Of a DNA stretch of 64,000 nucleotides, positions 33,956 through 45,257 are shown one piece after another. The stretch spans positions 603,753-667,752 of the forward strand of contig MNCI01007731.1 of NCBI GenBank assembly GCA_015680685.1, in the 5' to 3' direction. Every line of letters begins with the position of its first letter. Position 1 is the first letter of the stretch. Origin of the DNA: Gnetum montanum (lineage: Eukaryota; Streptophyta; Gnetopsida; Gnetales; Gnetaceae). Below the pieces are notes generated by a model. The model was not told the DNA's origin and made no database searches. It worked only from the letters and a program-made list of their open reading frames with translations. The position numbers and the translations under genes are program-made.

Positions 33956-36900
33956 CTAGGTTAGACGAGCTGCCTCCTCTTGACGCAGCTCCTCCTTGAT
34001 TTGGTCCCGGAGCTCATCCATGAGCTGGGCCCGCAAGGTCTCCATCATGAGCATGTGTTGCCGGTTCAGCTGTTGTGCTTGTTCCTGAAGCTGGGCTTCG
34101 TGGTCAGCACGCCACTGGGCCAGGGTCTCGGTCCACCTAATCTCCGAAGTCTGTCGCTCGGCCTCCCAAGCAGCAACGACCGCCTGTTGAATTTCCACCT
34201 CCCAATTCAGGGGGGCGCTAGGGGGGTCAGGCGAGGGGGTAGGATTGCGGCGGGAGCAACATCCGTAGGTAAGGTTGAAAGCAGCCCGACGCCATTGAGT
34301 GGGCGAGGTGGGGGAAGCAGGGGGCATCAGTGAGGCGACCCCCAGTGGGGGCAGAGGATGGGCCCGGTGCCCCCTTCCCCCCCACCCCCCGCCACAGAGC
34401 TAAAATTAACCCCAAGTGGTGACTGCGTCGTTTAATGCGGAGGGCCTTGAGGAAGAAATGCGGCAGGTTAACCTGGGTGCCTTTGTTTAAGCACCGTAGG
34501 AAAGTAAAATGCAGCCCCTGGAGCTTGGAAACATTGCCTGACTGGACAAAAAAGCGTTCTACCAAGGCAGCAGCATGAGCCCAGAGGTGCGGGAGGGAAG
34601 TCCAAGGGACCTGACAGCTCTGCGTTCTCAGGGAAAGCCCCTTGAAGAAGCTCGCAGAGTTATGAAGGCCACGGGAGGTCGACAGGATGACCTCCCTAGC
34701 GGCTGGGACCCCCAGGTAGTTGGGCAGGGAAGCTTCCGTGAGGCGAATTTCTCTGCCTTGAAAGTAGGTCTGATCCCCGTGCCAATTAGTAAAGAATGAA
34801 TTTTTAGGAAGGTCAAGGTCCCCGACCAGCCTCTGCAGCAGGGCAGCCCAGCCGCACTAGCAGACCATCCGCCATAGCTCCTCATCATCCTGGTAGAGGA
34901 TGCAGTCAGGTTCGTATGTCGGCGTCTTCCCCATGGCATCCACAATCTCACACCACGCTCTTCCGGTCCACTGGATAAGTTGCTGGGGGTGGGGGTAGCC
35001 GCCTGTGCAAGGACCGTGCAATTCCACACCTTCCAGGCATGCCATAACAACAACGCCGACTAGGAGTCACCTCTAAAACGCCACCAAGGGGGCATTCTGC
35101 ATGCGCGCCAAGTGGTGATCATGCAGGGGCATTCGTAGATGAAGTGGTTGAGGGTTTCAGGGCTAATGTCGCAACGCGGACATGTGGTGTCATGCGTGAT
35201 GCCGCGTTGCTGCAGTACGACATGCACAGGGAGCACGGCAGATTTGAGCAACTAGAGGAAGATTTTGACTTTCTCGGGGAGCCGCCTGCACCAGATCGCC
35301 AGCCGGCCATCCTCTGGGGATATTTATGGGTTAGGATGGTGCACGGCTCAAGGTGGATCCAGTTCAGGCTCAGCATCCTCCGCACATGCTGACAGATGGA
35401 CAGCCAAGGCCTTGAAATATGCGATCCAAGCAGCCAAAGCGTGTATTTCTGGTGGACGATGCAAGCCCACTGGCTACACTCCCCCCGCGCATGCATGAGC
35501 CAGTTGACCAGCCGCTACTACCCCATTGTGCACTCATCTTTGAAAGTCGTGACCCCCAACCCCCCTGCCGTACGAGGACAGGCCACATGGTGCTAGTTGA
35601 CAAGATGGAGTTTGCTCCCCCCTTTGCCCCCCCACCAAATGAAACAACGGATCCTAGCGTTGATCTGGTGGATGATGGTCGCGGGGGGCTCAGCAACCGC
35701 CGCCACAAAGCACATAGTGGCCGCAAGGATCCCAGTGGCCACGAGGAGGCAGCCCTTGCACGCAAGAAAATGGTTAGCCCAGTGATTAATGTGTTTCTCG
35801 AGCTTGGCCAGGAGGGGGGTCCAAGTATTGTTCCAGCCCCACTGGAACAGCGAGATACCAAGGTAGGTATCGGTGATTTTCCCGAGTTGAAATTTCAGGA
35901 TTTGTGTAACCCGGTCCTGCACCTGCGGGTCCACATTGATGAAGTACGCCACCGACTTGGTGTGGTTGATTTCTAAACCTAACTCGGCGGCCAATCTGTT
36001 CAGGGCCAGGTTAATACACTGGGCCTGCGGGACCGCTGCCTAGTTGAGAAGCATGGTATCATCAGCGTAGTGTTCAACACGGCAATCCACCCCCGCAATG
36101 TCCAAGCCCTCCACCCCCGAGGTGCTACAGTAGGATTGCATGAGGTCCATGGCAATGATGAAAAGGAAGGGGGATAGGGGGTCGCCTTGCCTCAGACCTC
36201 TACTAGGGGAGGAAAAGCCCCACAGCGGCCCCCCACATCAAAAGAGAACCCAGCAGAGGATTGGATATACAAACATAGTTGGATAAATCCAGGGTCAAAG
36301 CCTTTCCTATGGATGATGTCGTGTAGGGCTTCCCCGCTAAGTGTGTCATATGCCTTCGCTATGTCTAGCTTGAGACATAGACTAAGAAACCCCCTAGTGC
36401 GGAGGGAGTGAAGGACCTCTTACATAAGAAGAACCTGATCCTGAAGGGTTCTACCATGGACGAAGACCACCTGATTGCGTCCAACCAACCTAGGCAAGAG
36501 GGGGCCCAGACGGTTGACCAGGAGTTTGGAGAAGATGCGAATGAGGACATTGCACACACCAATGGGACAGAAGTGCTCAGGGCGGTGTGCATTCAACTGT
36601 TTTTGGATGCAGATGATGCGCGAGCAGTTGAGTTCGCATCGTACTTGCCGTCTGGCCAACATGATGTTGAAAGCATCTAGAAGATTAGGGTTCACAATAT
36701 CCATGAAAGCTCTGAAGAATTCCAGTGACCAATCATCTAGTCCAGGTGCTTTACCTCCTGGCATGTTGTTGATGGTGTTGGTCAATTCTATCTCAGAGAA
36801 GGGGGCCAGAAGGCACTGATTGTCCGCAACAGTGAGCACCTTTGCCACATGGACGGAGATGGGCTGGGTGGTGTGCTTGGCCCAAATGCATCCCCAGTAA

Positions 36901-38024
36901 CCCGAGAGCTCATTGGCGATCCCCTGCGAGTCATCAACCACCACCCCAGCCTGGGTACGGATGCTACAGATGTGGGTTTCGCCACGCATCTTTGCCATGG
37001 CAAAGACGAATTTTGTATGTCGGTCCCCCTCGTGGAGCCATCTAATCCAGGATCGCTGCCACCAATAGATCTCCTCCTCGTGGTTGAGACTCTGAGTTGA
37101 TGAAGGAGGTGCATCTCCTCCTTGTGCAACTCCTCCCTAGTCTCTTGTTGCGCCTGGATGTGTCTGAGCTGTGTTGGAACCAACTTGTGACCAGCCCCAA
37201 AAGAAAACTTCTCCCCCACCGGGAGGGCCCGGATGGCCCACTTGAGCTGAAGGAGAGCTTCTTTGAGGAAGACCCGAGGGTCCACCGAGATGTCCTCCAC
37301 TAGTGGGCGAATTCACGGCTTGGTAAGCCATGAGGGCTCGAATTGAATAGGGCGTGGGGCCCGAGGTTGAGGCGGGCCAATGGACACCACCCGCGAACGG
37401 TGGTCAGAAGCAGCCCGCTCCTGCTAGGTCACGGTGATGGCGGTGCCAAGGAGGAGAGCAGAGCTAACACAAACATGATCAATGCGGGTGAGGACACGGT
37501 GCACCCCTTTCCTTCGGTTGCTCGAGGTGAAACGACAGTTGGAAATGGGCAGATCAACAAGAGATGAGCGCTCAAGGAACTCCATGAAATTAGGCGTTCT
37601 CGGGGGGTGGCCTTCCCAGATTTTTCCCAGGGGTACAAACGCTGGTTGAAGTCATGGAAAACCACCCAGGAGCCATGGTCAGGCACCAGCAAGGCTAGCC
37701 GATTCAACTCTTGGAGCCTTAATTCCCAAGCCTGCACCCCATAGAAGTTGGTCAGCGAAAAACCATGGGCGGGAATGTGGACCATGATGATCCATGGGGA
37801 GGCATCCACCAGAGTGGTGGCAGGGCGTGCAAGAGTTGTAGGTAGCCAAATTGGTGCAGGTATGTGGTCCAGCACGTCCACTAGAGGTGACCGGATTCCG
37901 CAGCCTGCAACTTGGTTTTCTGGAGGTAAACCACATCATAATTCTCCTCTCTGACAATACGGCGCAAGGTATTTCATTTACAGGGGGTACCCTGCCCCCT
38001 GCAATTCCAAATGAAAATATTCAT
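33956..38024 (-). pseudogene. LINE ORF2: endonuclease, reverse transcriptase, zinc finger
   Basis: I choose the ATG at 38022-38024 because it leads straight into the endonuclease start (FIWNCRG), followed by a YDVVYLQKTKL segment. The endonuclease continues with a VVFHDFN segment near 37650. The reverse transcriptase starts with the KAPGLDDW and IGVCNVL-type segments (about 36740-36480). Its later region (LGLEINHTKSV, about 35980) and the LGISLF-thumb part follow. A zf-RVT motif (CPRCDISPETLNHFIYEC) lies at about 35190-35130. The tail contains a Gln/Glu-rich coiled coil (about 34200-33960). The catalytic FADD-like block near 36060-36030 is not cleanly readable. Several stops and frameshifts interrupt it. 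ORF2 would nick DNA and prime reverse transcription. Confidence 0.8.
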
Positions 38025-38318
38025 GCGCAACCAGAGGTGTGGTGCTGGTAGACCTCCCGTAAGGTCTGCTGTTGATCCAAGTCGATGTGTCATTGGGCTT
38101 GTCAACTTCTGGAGCAGGACTCGGTCGGGCGGCCTGGGCGTTCCTCCCCCGCATGGACCACAGGGGTGTAACCAGTTTCCTCAGCTGGGGACTACGGTGC
38201 CTTGCGCTGTCTAGTCTGGGTGCTCCTCCGAACGACGTTGACCCAATCCCCTGGTGGGGGAAGCACTGGTTCCGGTTTGGGTGGTTGTGGTTGGTGGGTG
38301 GGGGCTGGTGATTGGGAG

Positions 38319-38812
38319 NNNNNNNNNNNNNNNNNNNNNNNNNNNNNNNNNNNNNNNNNNNNNNNNNNNNNNNNNNNNNNNNNNNNNNNNNNNNNNNNNN
38401 NNNNNNNNNNNNNNNNNNNNNNNNNNNNNNNNNNNNNNNNNNNNNNNNNNNNNNNNNNNNNNNNNNNNNNNNNNNNNNNNNNNNNNNNNNNNNNNNNNNN
38501 NNNNNNNNNNNNNNNNNNNNNNNNNNNNNNNNNNNNNNNNNNNNNNNNNNNNNNNNNNNNNNNNNNNNNNNNNNNNNNNNNNNNNNNNNNNNNNNNNNNN
38601 NNNNNNNNNNNNNNNNNNNNNNNNNNNNNNNNNNNNNNNNNNNNNNNNNNNNNNNNNNNNNNNNNNNNNNNNNNNNNNNNNNNNNNNNNNNNNNNNNNNN
38701 NNNNNNNNNNNNNNNNNNNNNNNNNNNNNNNNNNNNNNNNNNNNNNNNNNNNNNNNNNNNNNNNNNNNNNNNNNNNNNNNNNNNNNNNNNNNNNNNNNNN
38801 NNNNNNNNNNNN
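38319..38812. other. Assembly gap (N run)
   Basis: There are 494 undetermined bases inside the LINE, probably covering the end of ORF1 and the ORF1-ORF2 spacer. Frames crossing it are artefacts. Confidence 0.98.
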
Positions 38813-39764
38813 ACTTGCCGAAATGCCCCACCACCTCCTGCAAGAACTCAAGGCTTCATAACTCCCATGGGATACCGGCCACCCAGATTCAGACTGGGGC
38901 ACGAGTAAACAGGTCGAGTTCTCTGTGGGTACCGGGGCGCTAGGGGATCAATGCAAGACCACGGGCCCCATAGAACCAAGGCCCGATAAGAAGAATGGAA
39001 TCGCGGGCCTTCAAGGAGGGGAGGACAAAGAGGAGCAGGTCCTCCGAGAGGCTCCGAACTATAACGTCCTCCATTTTCCACTACTCCTTGACCCAACAGC
39101 ATATCAAGTCAAGCCAGGGATGACTCCCCCGGGAGATGAAACGGCCAATGAGGCTCCATTCCATGGTACGAACGCCTTCGGTAGGGGGGTTACGGATGCA
39201 AAGGCGCAGGGTGTTGTTGGAACAGGAATGAGCCTCGATGGCTCTGCCAGGTGCTGCGACCACCCCAGTTTCCGCAGCCGTGATGCCAGTCGTCCTCGGG
39301 GGCGTAGTCCCAGGGGACGCTGTCCCAGGAAGCCCTGCAGTAGTAGCCGCGCGGGTCGCGGTGTCAGCCGTTGCCGGGGTTGCCGTCGTGGGGGTCGTGG
39401 TCCTAGAGGTCATTGTGGCCATAGTCACCATCATGTTGATTGTGGCCGTAGTCGCTGCTACTGCTGCTAGAGTCTCTGCCATGGTCGTGGTGGCCCTAGT
39501 CGCGGTCGCCGAAGTCACGGCCGTGGTTGCTGCCGCTGTTGCTGTAGCTACCATCGCTGATGTAGCCGCTATCGCTGCCTGGTCGCTGCTGTAGGCTTTG
39601 AGGAGGGCTAGTAATTCAACCATGGTGGTGGCAGCCATAGTTGCGGCCACGAAAGTCATGGCCGTGGTTGCCGCCGCCGCTGCTGTAGCTGCTGTAGCTA
39701 CTATAGCTGCCGTAGCTACCGTCGCTGCCGTCACTACCGTCGCTGCTGTAGCTGTCGTAGCTGC
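38813..39764 (-). pseudogene. LINE ORF1-like region with Gly/Ser/Tyr-rich start
   Basis: At the element 5' end the minus strand carries a long GC-rich trinucleotide-like tract (about 39230-39764). In one frame it encodes Gly-Ser-Tyr-Asp repeats and Asn/His/Gly-rich stretches. In another it encodes an uninterrupted Ala/Thr-rich frame of 232 codons (39779-39081). Which frame was coding cannot be settled. The Gly/Ser/Tyr frame has a few stops; the Ala/Thr frame is open but is biased by composition. ORF1 proteins of L1 elements bind RNA, and low-complexity segments would be compatible. No RRM or zinc knuckle is visible before the gap. Confidence 0.5.
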
Positions 39765-39781
39765 CGTCATTTTGGACATAT
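39765..39781. repeat. Target-site duplication of LINE, right copy
   Basis: CGTCATTTTGGACATAT matches 33224-33240 with one difference. Confidence 0.85.
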
Positions 39782-40112
39782 TGAGATGGTATTATTTTAA
39801 TGATTTTTTGATTTTTTTCCTTTTAATGTTAGGCAATGTGTCAACGGGTATGATTTTGTATTCAGCGTCCCCTTCGCTGATCATGTTGAATGGTAATTCA
39901 GCCCAAGGGACGTCTGATGGAATGGCTTCTACATCAGTGTTTTTAGATGTTTCAGTATCTGTGGTGAGTTCTATGTTAGTTTCTAATTGAGAAGGAGTAT
40001 GTACAATGTCAAGTGCAGGTGTTTCTATTTTAGGTGGATTTGGATTACTTCCTACTGGTTGTTGTTCGTTTATGTCGTTTTGGCTAGGATTTTTGAGTTC
40101 AACCTCTGAGCC
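39782..40112 (-). pseudogene. T2 acidic linker after protease
   Basis: The minus-strand frame continues from the protease after one stop. It is a Glu/Asp/Asn/Thr/Pro-rich linker of about 100 residues ending in a Lys-rich segment near 39820, and the LINE duplication follows. In Tat elements a linker of this kind joins protease and RT. Here the RT continues only after the antisense gene block. Confidence 0.6.
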
Positions 40113-40562
40113 TTAATCCATGTCCATGTGTGATGAAAAAATAGGTGTAGCGGCTTCCCCGTGTATGATGATTTCACTACCTTCATAAGGTAGGTGAATC
40201 TCTTGATGTATAGGGGATGAGACCACTCTCAGTTGGGCCAACCAGGGTCTTCCTAATATTAGGTTGAATCCTGGCATTTCATTGACCACCATGAATTCAG
40301 CAGATGTGGGAAACTGGTCCCCCGCTATGAAGTCCAAGTTCACTATGCCTTTGATCATCACGCGTGACCTGCTGAATGATTTTAAACATGTAGTTGCAGT
40401 TGGTTTGATTAACTCCGTCAGCCCTAGTTGTTCAACAATGCGGTATGGTACCACGTTCGTAGCAGCTCCATCATCTACATGGACCCTATGTATCTTGAAC
40501 TGATTTATGCGTATCGTTATGAACATGGGGGCTATTGTTACCTCCCCTATTTTCTTATCCAC
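40113..40562 (-). CDS. Aspartic protease of T2
   Basis: An open minus-strand frame of 149 codons contains a retroviral-type protease. It has an EVTIAPMFI lead, VHVDDGAATNVVPY with the catalytic Asp followed by Asp-Gly-Ala, a hydrophobic core segment LDFIAGDQFPTSAEFMVV, PGFNLILGRPWL, and an HLPYEGSEIIIHG closing segment. The lineage usually has D-G/S-G at the active site, so D-D-G may be mutated. It follows gag with a short gap and a stop near 40608. It is the best preserved domain of T2. The enzyme would cleave the Gag-Pol precursor within particles. Confidence 0.8.
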   Translation of the reverse strand: MDKKIGEVTIAPMFITIRINQFKIHRVHVDDGAATNVVPYRIVEQLGLTELIKPTATTCLKSFSRSRVMIKGIVNLDFIAGDQFPTSAEFMVVNEMPGFNLILGRPWLAQLRVVSSPIHQEIHLPYEGSEIIIHGEAATPIFSSHMDMD

Positions 40563-40607
40563 TTTAATGTTATTGTTGTGGAAGCTTAGTGGTTTGAAAG
40601 TTGACCC

Positions 40608-43600
40608 TTAGGGTGAGTACATTACTGCATGAATGGATGGTTCGTTTGGGGGCAAGTTCTTGCTTACTGGGACCGACATTAACATGCGTACCAAAGCTTC
40701 ACGATGTGTTTGGGATCTAAGAAACAAGTTATACAAGCTTAGTGAAGTGTTCTTTTGCTTGAGTGCTTGTGTGACTTGTGTTAAAGCCGTTGCCAAGTCT
40801 CTACTGTTGGGGGCGTTTGCATCAGCGGTGACTGGGTCCATTGTCCTCAACAGTTTTATTTTATGCTTTGTTGGTCCATCATTTTTTCTTGGAGCCATTG
40901 TTTTAGACGTATCATGTGTTTTGGATGGTTCACCCTCATTGCCTGCATTTGGTTGACTATTGAGTGGTGCTATGGGTACGGTGTTAAGTGAAGTGGGTTT
41001 AGGTGGCCCTACAGCTAACCGTTGATGCTCCTTCTCCAAGCGTTCATGCATAAGCTTATCCGCTAAACGTTCTGGTGTGTGGCGTGGAGGTGGAGCTGGT
41101 CTTGGAGCTTCGGGTTGCCTTGGGATTCATACCACATATGGAGCTGGGTGAGGTTGCGGTTGGACAGTTGGATGTGGTTGGGCAGAAGATTTGCTGGACA
41201 CCCTAATGACGAAAGGACTAGGTTTACCTTACGTATGTGAGGTGGAGGCTTGGTAAAAATTAGGACTTGCAGATGTGCTAACAACATATGGGGTTTGTCT
41301 AGGTGGAGGTTGGACCTCCACTGTTGCAACTGTGGGCGGCACTCAGACTACGAAAGAGGCAAGTCGAGTAGGAGGGGTTGATAGATTCAGCGTAGTGATA
41401 GTGGGAGGTATGCGCACTACGTATGGATTTTTTGGGGCAAATGATGCTTGAGGCATGGAAGCGGATGGAGTGGGAGGAACATGGACTACAAACAGCTTGT
41501 TAGGTGTTTCTTGTTTATATTCAAGGTAGATGGTGTTAATGTTGGGTGTCTTGGGTTCATCATCAAAGTAGATTGTGTTGATAATGTACGGTGCCTCTTT
41601 GATGTTCATAGGGTCTTTATACACCCCCATAGCCTAGTTCTATGGTTGGACCAGGTTGGCCTCATCAAAGGTGATTTGGCCTTCATCGATCATTCACTGT
41701 ATATTCTACTTCAGGGTGAAATAGTAATCCGTGCCGTGCCCGTTGCGTTGGTGATAGTTGCAGAAGCGATCCATTCTAAAACCTTTGGGCACTGGAGGCT
41801 CATCCGACATTGCTAGGATTAGGTTCTGGACGAGTTGACAGAATCAATCATGTCTCTAGATGGCCGTGGGGGATAACTATTTATGTTTCATTAATTCATC
41901 TTTTAGTAGTTGATCGAACAGCTAGGACGGCTTCATAGGTAGTGGCGTATATTGGGAAGGTTCTTTCCTCTCAAAGTTTCTCGTACGATTTTGTGTTGGG
42001 TTCTGCGATGATGATGATTCTGGTATAGTCGTGGGAGTAGGTCTAGTATAGTTAGTAGGGGTTACTAGTGGTTTGTTTGATTGTTGTGTTTCCACTATTG
42101 CCGCTATAGTTGCTTTAGCCTTCTCTTTATCCTTTTTACTATGTTGATTTATGAAAGCTAAGTATGCAGGATCATGGCTATTTTGAGCTGCCTCTTCTAT
42201 ATTTTTTATTTGTACAAAGGCTTGGTTAAGGTTACGTGCATTAACATAGTATAATTTGGATTTGAAGAAGTCATTAACAGGCCCCTTTAGAATTGTGAGC
42301 AGATATGTCTGTGAGATTGGCTCGTGTAGCTCGTTGACAGCAGCGCTCCACCTCTGGATAAATTTTTGCACAGGTTCGAGCAGTGCTTGTTTAACCTGTA
42401 TAAGGCTGTCCAATGTTGCCTTAGGTTTCAAGTTATATTTGATCCTGGTCACGAGCTAATGTAACAACTCTTCCAAGGAAAATATAGAATTCCTTGGCAA
42501 GGCCCGATACCAATCGAGTGCTCTCCCTGCGAGAGACATAGGGAACACTCGCAAAATGGCATCGGGCCATGCCTGGAGTAACGCGCATTCTAACCTAAAT
42601 GTTATAAGATGTGCATTGGGGTCCATCTCCCCATTATATTTAGTTAGTTTTGGCAACGATATGCCTTTGGGCAAGGTTAGAGGTGGGGCGGAAGGGCTAA
42701 TGGGATCATCGTGATAGAAGTCCACTACCTTCAGCTCTCTGTCGGTAGCCATTTTAAGGCGCTTGACCTCGTCAGTTAGTTCTCACATTAGTTTTTTGGC
42801 ATCTGCCTAGTCTTGGGCACTAGGTGACATGGTAGCTTGAGGTTGTTGTACATTGTACAGGTTGCACTGTTGGATGGTAGGTTGAAAGGCTGAAAGCTGT
42901 GCAGTCGGTGGTTGTGCTTGTGGCATGTTTATAGTGGGTGGCACTAGGGATGGCACATTGTAAACGAGGGGTTGTTGTTGTGGAAATTACGGCTATACTC
43001 AGGGAATGTTGGCTAGTGGAATTATATGGGGTGGCACATTGTGGTGAGAGGGCTGATGTGATGGCACATCCATCGTCACCCATTGACTAGCCGTGTTTTG
43101 TGAAGGAACTCCCTGTAGGGTTACAGTGGTTGAGGGGGCTCCGTGCATTTGGATGTGGGGGATATAATGAGTGGATGTGGATGCTGGTATCACATGTGGC
43201 ATCCCTATCAGTCGAGGTGAGAAGGTTGCTCCCATGTTATTGTGTGGTGGTGGTGCTTGCGAGGATGGGCCTACTGCTGCAACGGGGATGATAGCGAGAG
43301 GGAGTGTGCTGAATTGTAGGTCAGTTACTGAAGGAACATGAACCAGTGAGAATGTTTTTGGTGGAGGTGCTTGTCCTGGGTAAACCTGAGGGGTTGGAGG
43401 GGCATGATTTCCCCTGTGCCTGGATGAAACATGGGGTTGATGTGTGTTTGTGGCCTAAGGATGTGATAGGAGTCTTCGTGTTCGGATTGGGCAGCGAACT
43501 CGTCCTCCTCTTTCGGTTGAAGATCTACTATAGGCTGATCCAATGACTAGCTCCTTTGCAGGAGGAGTCGTATGATGAACTCTGAGTACTGCTCTGGAAT

Positions 43601-43901
43601 AGGGATTATATCGTATGGGGAAGGTATGAACTCGCGTCCCCCCTGTAGAAGAGTTTGTACTACCTCTTTACCTCTATTTTAGCTCGATCTACAGCCAGAC
43701 TAGCTTGTATCTTCACACATATGAAGTTGCACTAGTCCTGGGTTATAATGTTAGAGGTTGGGTTTCTCCCTTGCAACCTTAGGGACTGGCGGGGCCCTGT
43801 TGTGGGTTGTATTGCCTGTTGCATGGTGCCTACAATGTCGATGACTTGGGCAGTTGTAGCGGTGGTGTTTGTGGGGTTCATGATGATCTATTGAGGGTAT
43901 G
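40608..43901 (-). pseudogene. Gag polyprotein of T2, decayed
   Basis: From a possible start at 43901 the minus strand runs through a Thr/Pro/Ser/His-rich N terminus with stops and frame changes (43900-42760). The retrotransposon gag core (42752-41922) follows, with DFYHDDPISP, KLTKYNGEMDPNAHLITF and RALDWYRALPRN segments. Near 41770 there is a zinc-knuckle-like CNYHQRNGHGTDYYF whose final Cys position is Tyr. Then a linker (about 41580-41080) repeats P-Y/F-VV-x-VPP phrases about six times. A charged helical region (41051-40608) precedes the protease. The same plan is seen at 1860-4070, which supports one family. Confidence 0.8.
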
Positions 43902-43959
43902 ACATGGTATAGGGATGTGAAATTAGTGTACTTAGTACAGCATAAACTTACATGGTAAC

Positions 43960-44460
43960 GTCCAGCATATATGCTTCAACGCGTAGCATATAACGATAGC
44001 GTAGATAGCGTATAGGGATGGAGCTTATAGGGTCAGTGTAGACAAGTGTACAGCATAAGGAGTGCAGTGTATACGCTGAGTAGTGTCTATAGTGTCAACG
44101 TGTAGCGTAAATAGGTTTTACAACATACAGAGTGTGGTATAAATGAATAGTAGCGTAACCGAGTTTGCAGCGTAAAGAGAGTAGCGTAAACAGAATCTCA
44201 GATAAAGTCAATGTGCAGCGTAGACAAAATCTACGGCATAAAAAGCATAGCATAAATGGACGGCAGTGTAGACAAGTCTACAGCATAAAAATGTGCAGCG
44301 TAAACTTTAGCAGTCTTGTGTATGGTGTAAGAAAAATCTGCAGCGTAAAGCATGTAGCGTATACTCGGTAGCGTAGACTCTGGGAGACTTATGGATGGAA
44401 GGGTTTGAATTAAACAGTGTAGATGCTCAACAGCGCAAATGCTGGGAAGCTTGCAGGTAA
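43960..44460. repeat. Repeat-rich T2 leader, CAGCGTAAAC words
   Basis: Between the primer-binding site and gag there are about 25 short CAGCGTA(A/G)AC or AGCATAAA words at 15-25 base spacing. On the element strand they read GTTTACGCTG. The same word family occurs in the LTR U3 and in the antisense gene leader. Confidence 0.7.
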
Positions 44461-44475
44461 GGTTTTAGGTAGAGA

Positions 44476-44493
44476 CCCTCTTTCTAGCGCCAA
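44476..44493 (-). promoter_or_regulatory. Primer-binding site of T2
   Basis: The minus strand reads TTGGCGCTAGAAAGAGGG, four bases after the LTR end (...GGTATA). The TGGCGC start is typical of plant gypsy primer-binding sites. I cannot assign the tRNA from memory with certainty. Confidence 0.65.
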
Positions 44494-44497
44494 TTTC

Positions 44498-45257
44498 TAT
44501 ACCATCTAAAATCGTTGGTCTCCAGCTGGAAGGAAATAGAGACTGTGGGATCACAGGACGCGCACAGAAGACCCTACCTTCACCTGAGAGCAAGCTGGAA
44601 TGAACGAAGTTAGAGTACCTTGGGTGGTCCGCATGTGGATCAGACAAGGATTTCCCTGAACATACACCGAAGTGCTATACGCTAGGTTATACGTAAATGG
44701 CGTAACGGGCATAAATCATAGCGTAAACAGCATAACCGATGCGAACAGAGCATAATGTAAACAAGCGAAAATAGAATACATGCAACAATTAATGCAAACT
44801 ATAAACGATTTTGGGAAGAAAATGTAACAATGGCATTATAGAATGAAAGTACAATGCACTGGTCTAACGCAGTTGTGACTGGAACACAAGGCGGATGAAA
44901 AGCCCTAGTGGATGCAAGGATGATTGTGGCTGTTTCACACTGTAGGCACAGTGTAGAGGTTGTATGCTCAGCGTACAGGGTTGTCCAGTGTAAAAGGTTT
45001 TATGCTCTAGTTCGCAGTGACTCTACTCTCTGGTGTGCTCTAGAAATTTTGCCAACCGACCTAGATCTAGTGCAAAAATTGAGCTTTTATACAGGGTTTT
45101 GATGCTAGACTCAGGTTGGGAGACACGTGGCGTGTTGACCAGGTGCAAAAGTGTAAAATTTACAAGTGTACAATATGTTACATTTGCTGGGCGTATACGC
45201 TGTATGAAGCGAGCGTAGACTTTGGGCGTATACACTGGGCATATACGCCGAAGGGTT
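44498..45257 (-). repeat. T2 5' LTR, truncated
   Basis: It aligns with 12284 to about 13030 in the same orientation. It includes the TATA box at 45083-45092 and the first few GCGTATACGC repeats (45185-45250). At 45257 the similarity stops abruptly and a gag fragment of another family begins, so the U3 is cut off. Confidence 0.8.
45083..45092 (-). promoter_or_regulatory. TATA box of T2 5' LTR
   Basis: The minus strand reads GTATAAAAGC, in the same context as the copy at 12869-12877. Confidence 0.6.

Larger units (their letters stand above)
33241..39764 (-). mobile_element. L1-like LINE inserted in T2
   Basis: On the minus strand the order is a low-complexity ORF1-like region, an apurinic endonuclease, a reverse transcriptase, a zf-RVT zinc finger and a long 3' part ending in a short A run (T run at 33241-33247 on the plus strand). 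A 17-bp target duplication flanks it. Base composition is far richer in G and C than the surroundings. About 6.5 kb including the 494-base gap fits a nearly full-length plant L1. It landed within a hairpin unit between T2 protease and the antisense gene. Confidence 0.9.
12284..45257 (-). mobile_element. T2: Ty3/gypsy Tat-lineage retrotransposon with nested insertions
   Basis: In the minus direction the order is partial 5' LTR (44498-45257), primer-binding site, repeat-rich leader, gag (43901-40608), protease (40562-40113), antisense gene block (33240-27386), RT-RNase H-archaeal RNase H (27386-25066), integrase (16308-15034), minisatellite and 3' LTR (from 12284). The LTRs at the two ends share roughly nine of ten bases by eye over 750 bases. 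Two later insertions, a gag-only LTR element (16314-25060) and a LINE (33241-39764), inflate the span. Without them it is about 17-18 kb, long but within the known range of Tat/Ogre elements. A second archaeal-type RNase H and sometimes additional ORFs are known traits of this lineage. That everything is one element is inferred from LTR pairing and module order; a composite of two related elements remains possible. Confidence 0.65.

Noticed and set aside
33448-37600. Many overlapping plus-strand ORFs in the GC-rich segment
   Set aside because: They are shadows of the minus-strand LINE ORF2 caused by high GC content.
38192-38943. Several long frames across the second N run
   Set aside because: They are artefacts of undetermined bases inside the LINE.
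39081-39779. 232-codon Ala/Thr frame as a host protein gene
   Set aside because: It lies within LINE limits set by the target duplication and arises from a trinucleotide-like tract.
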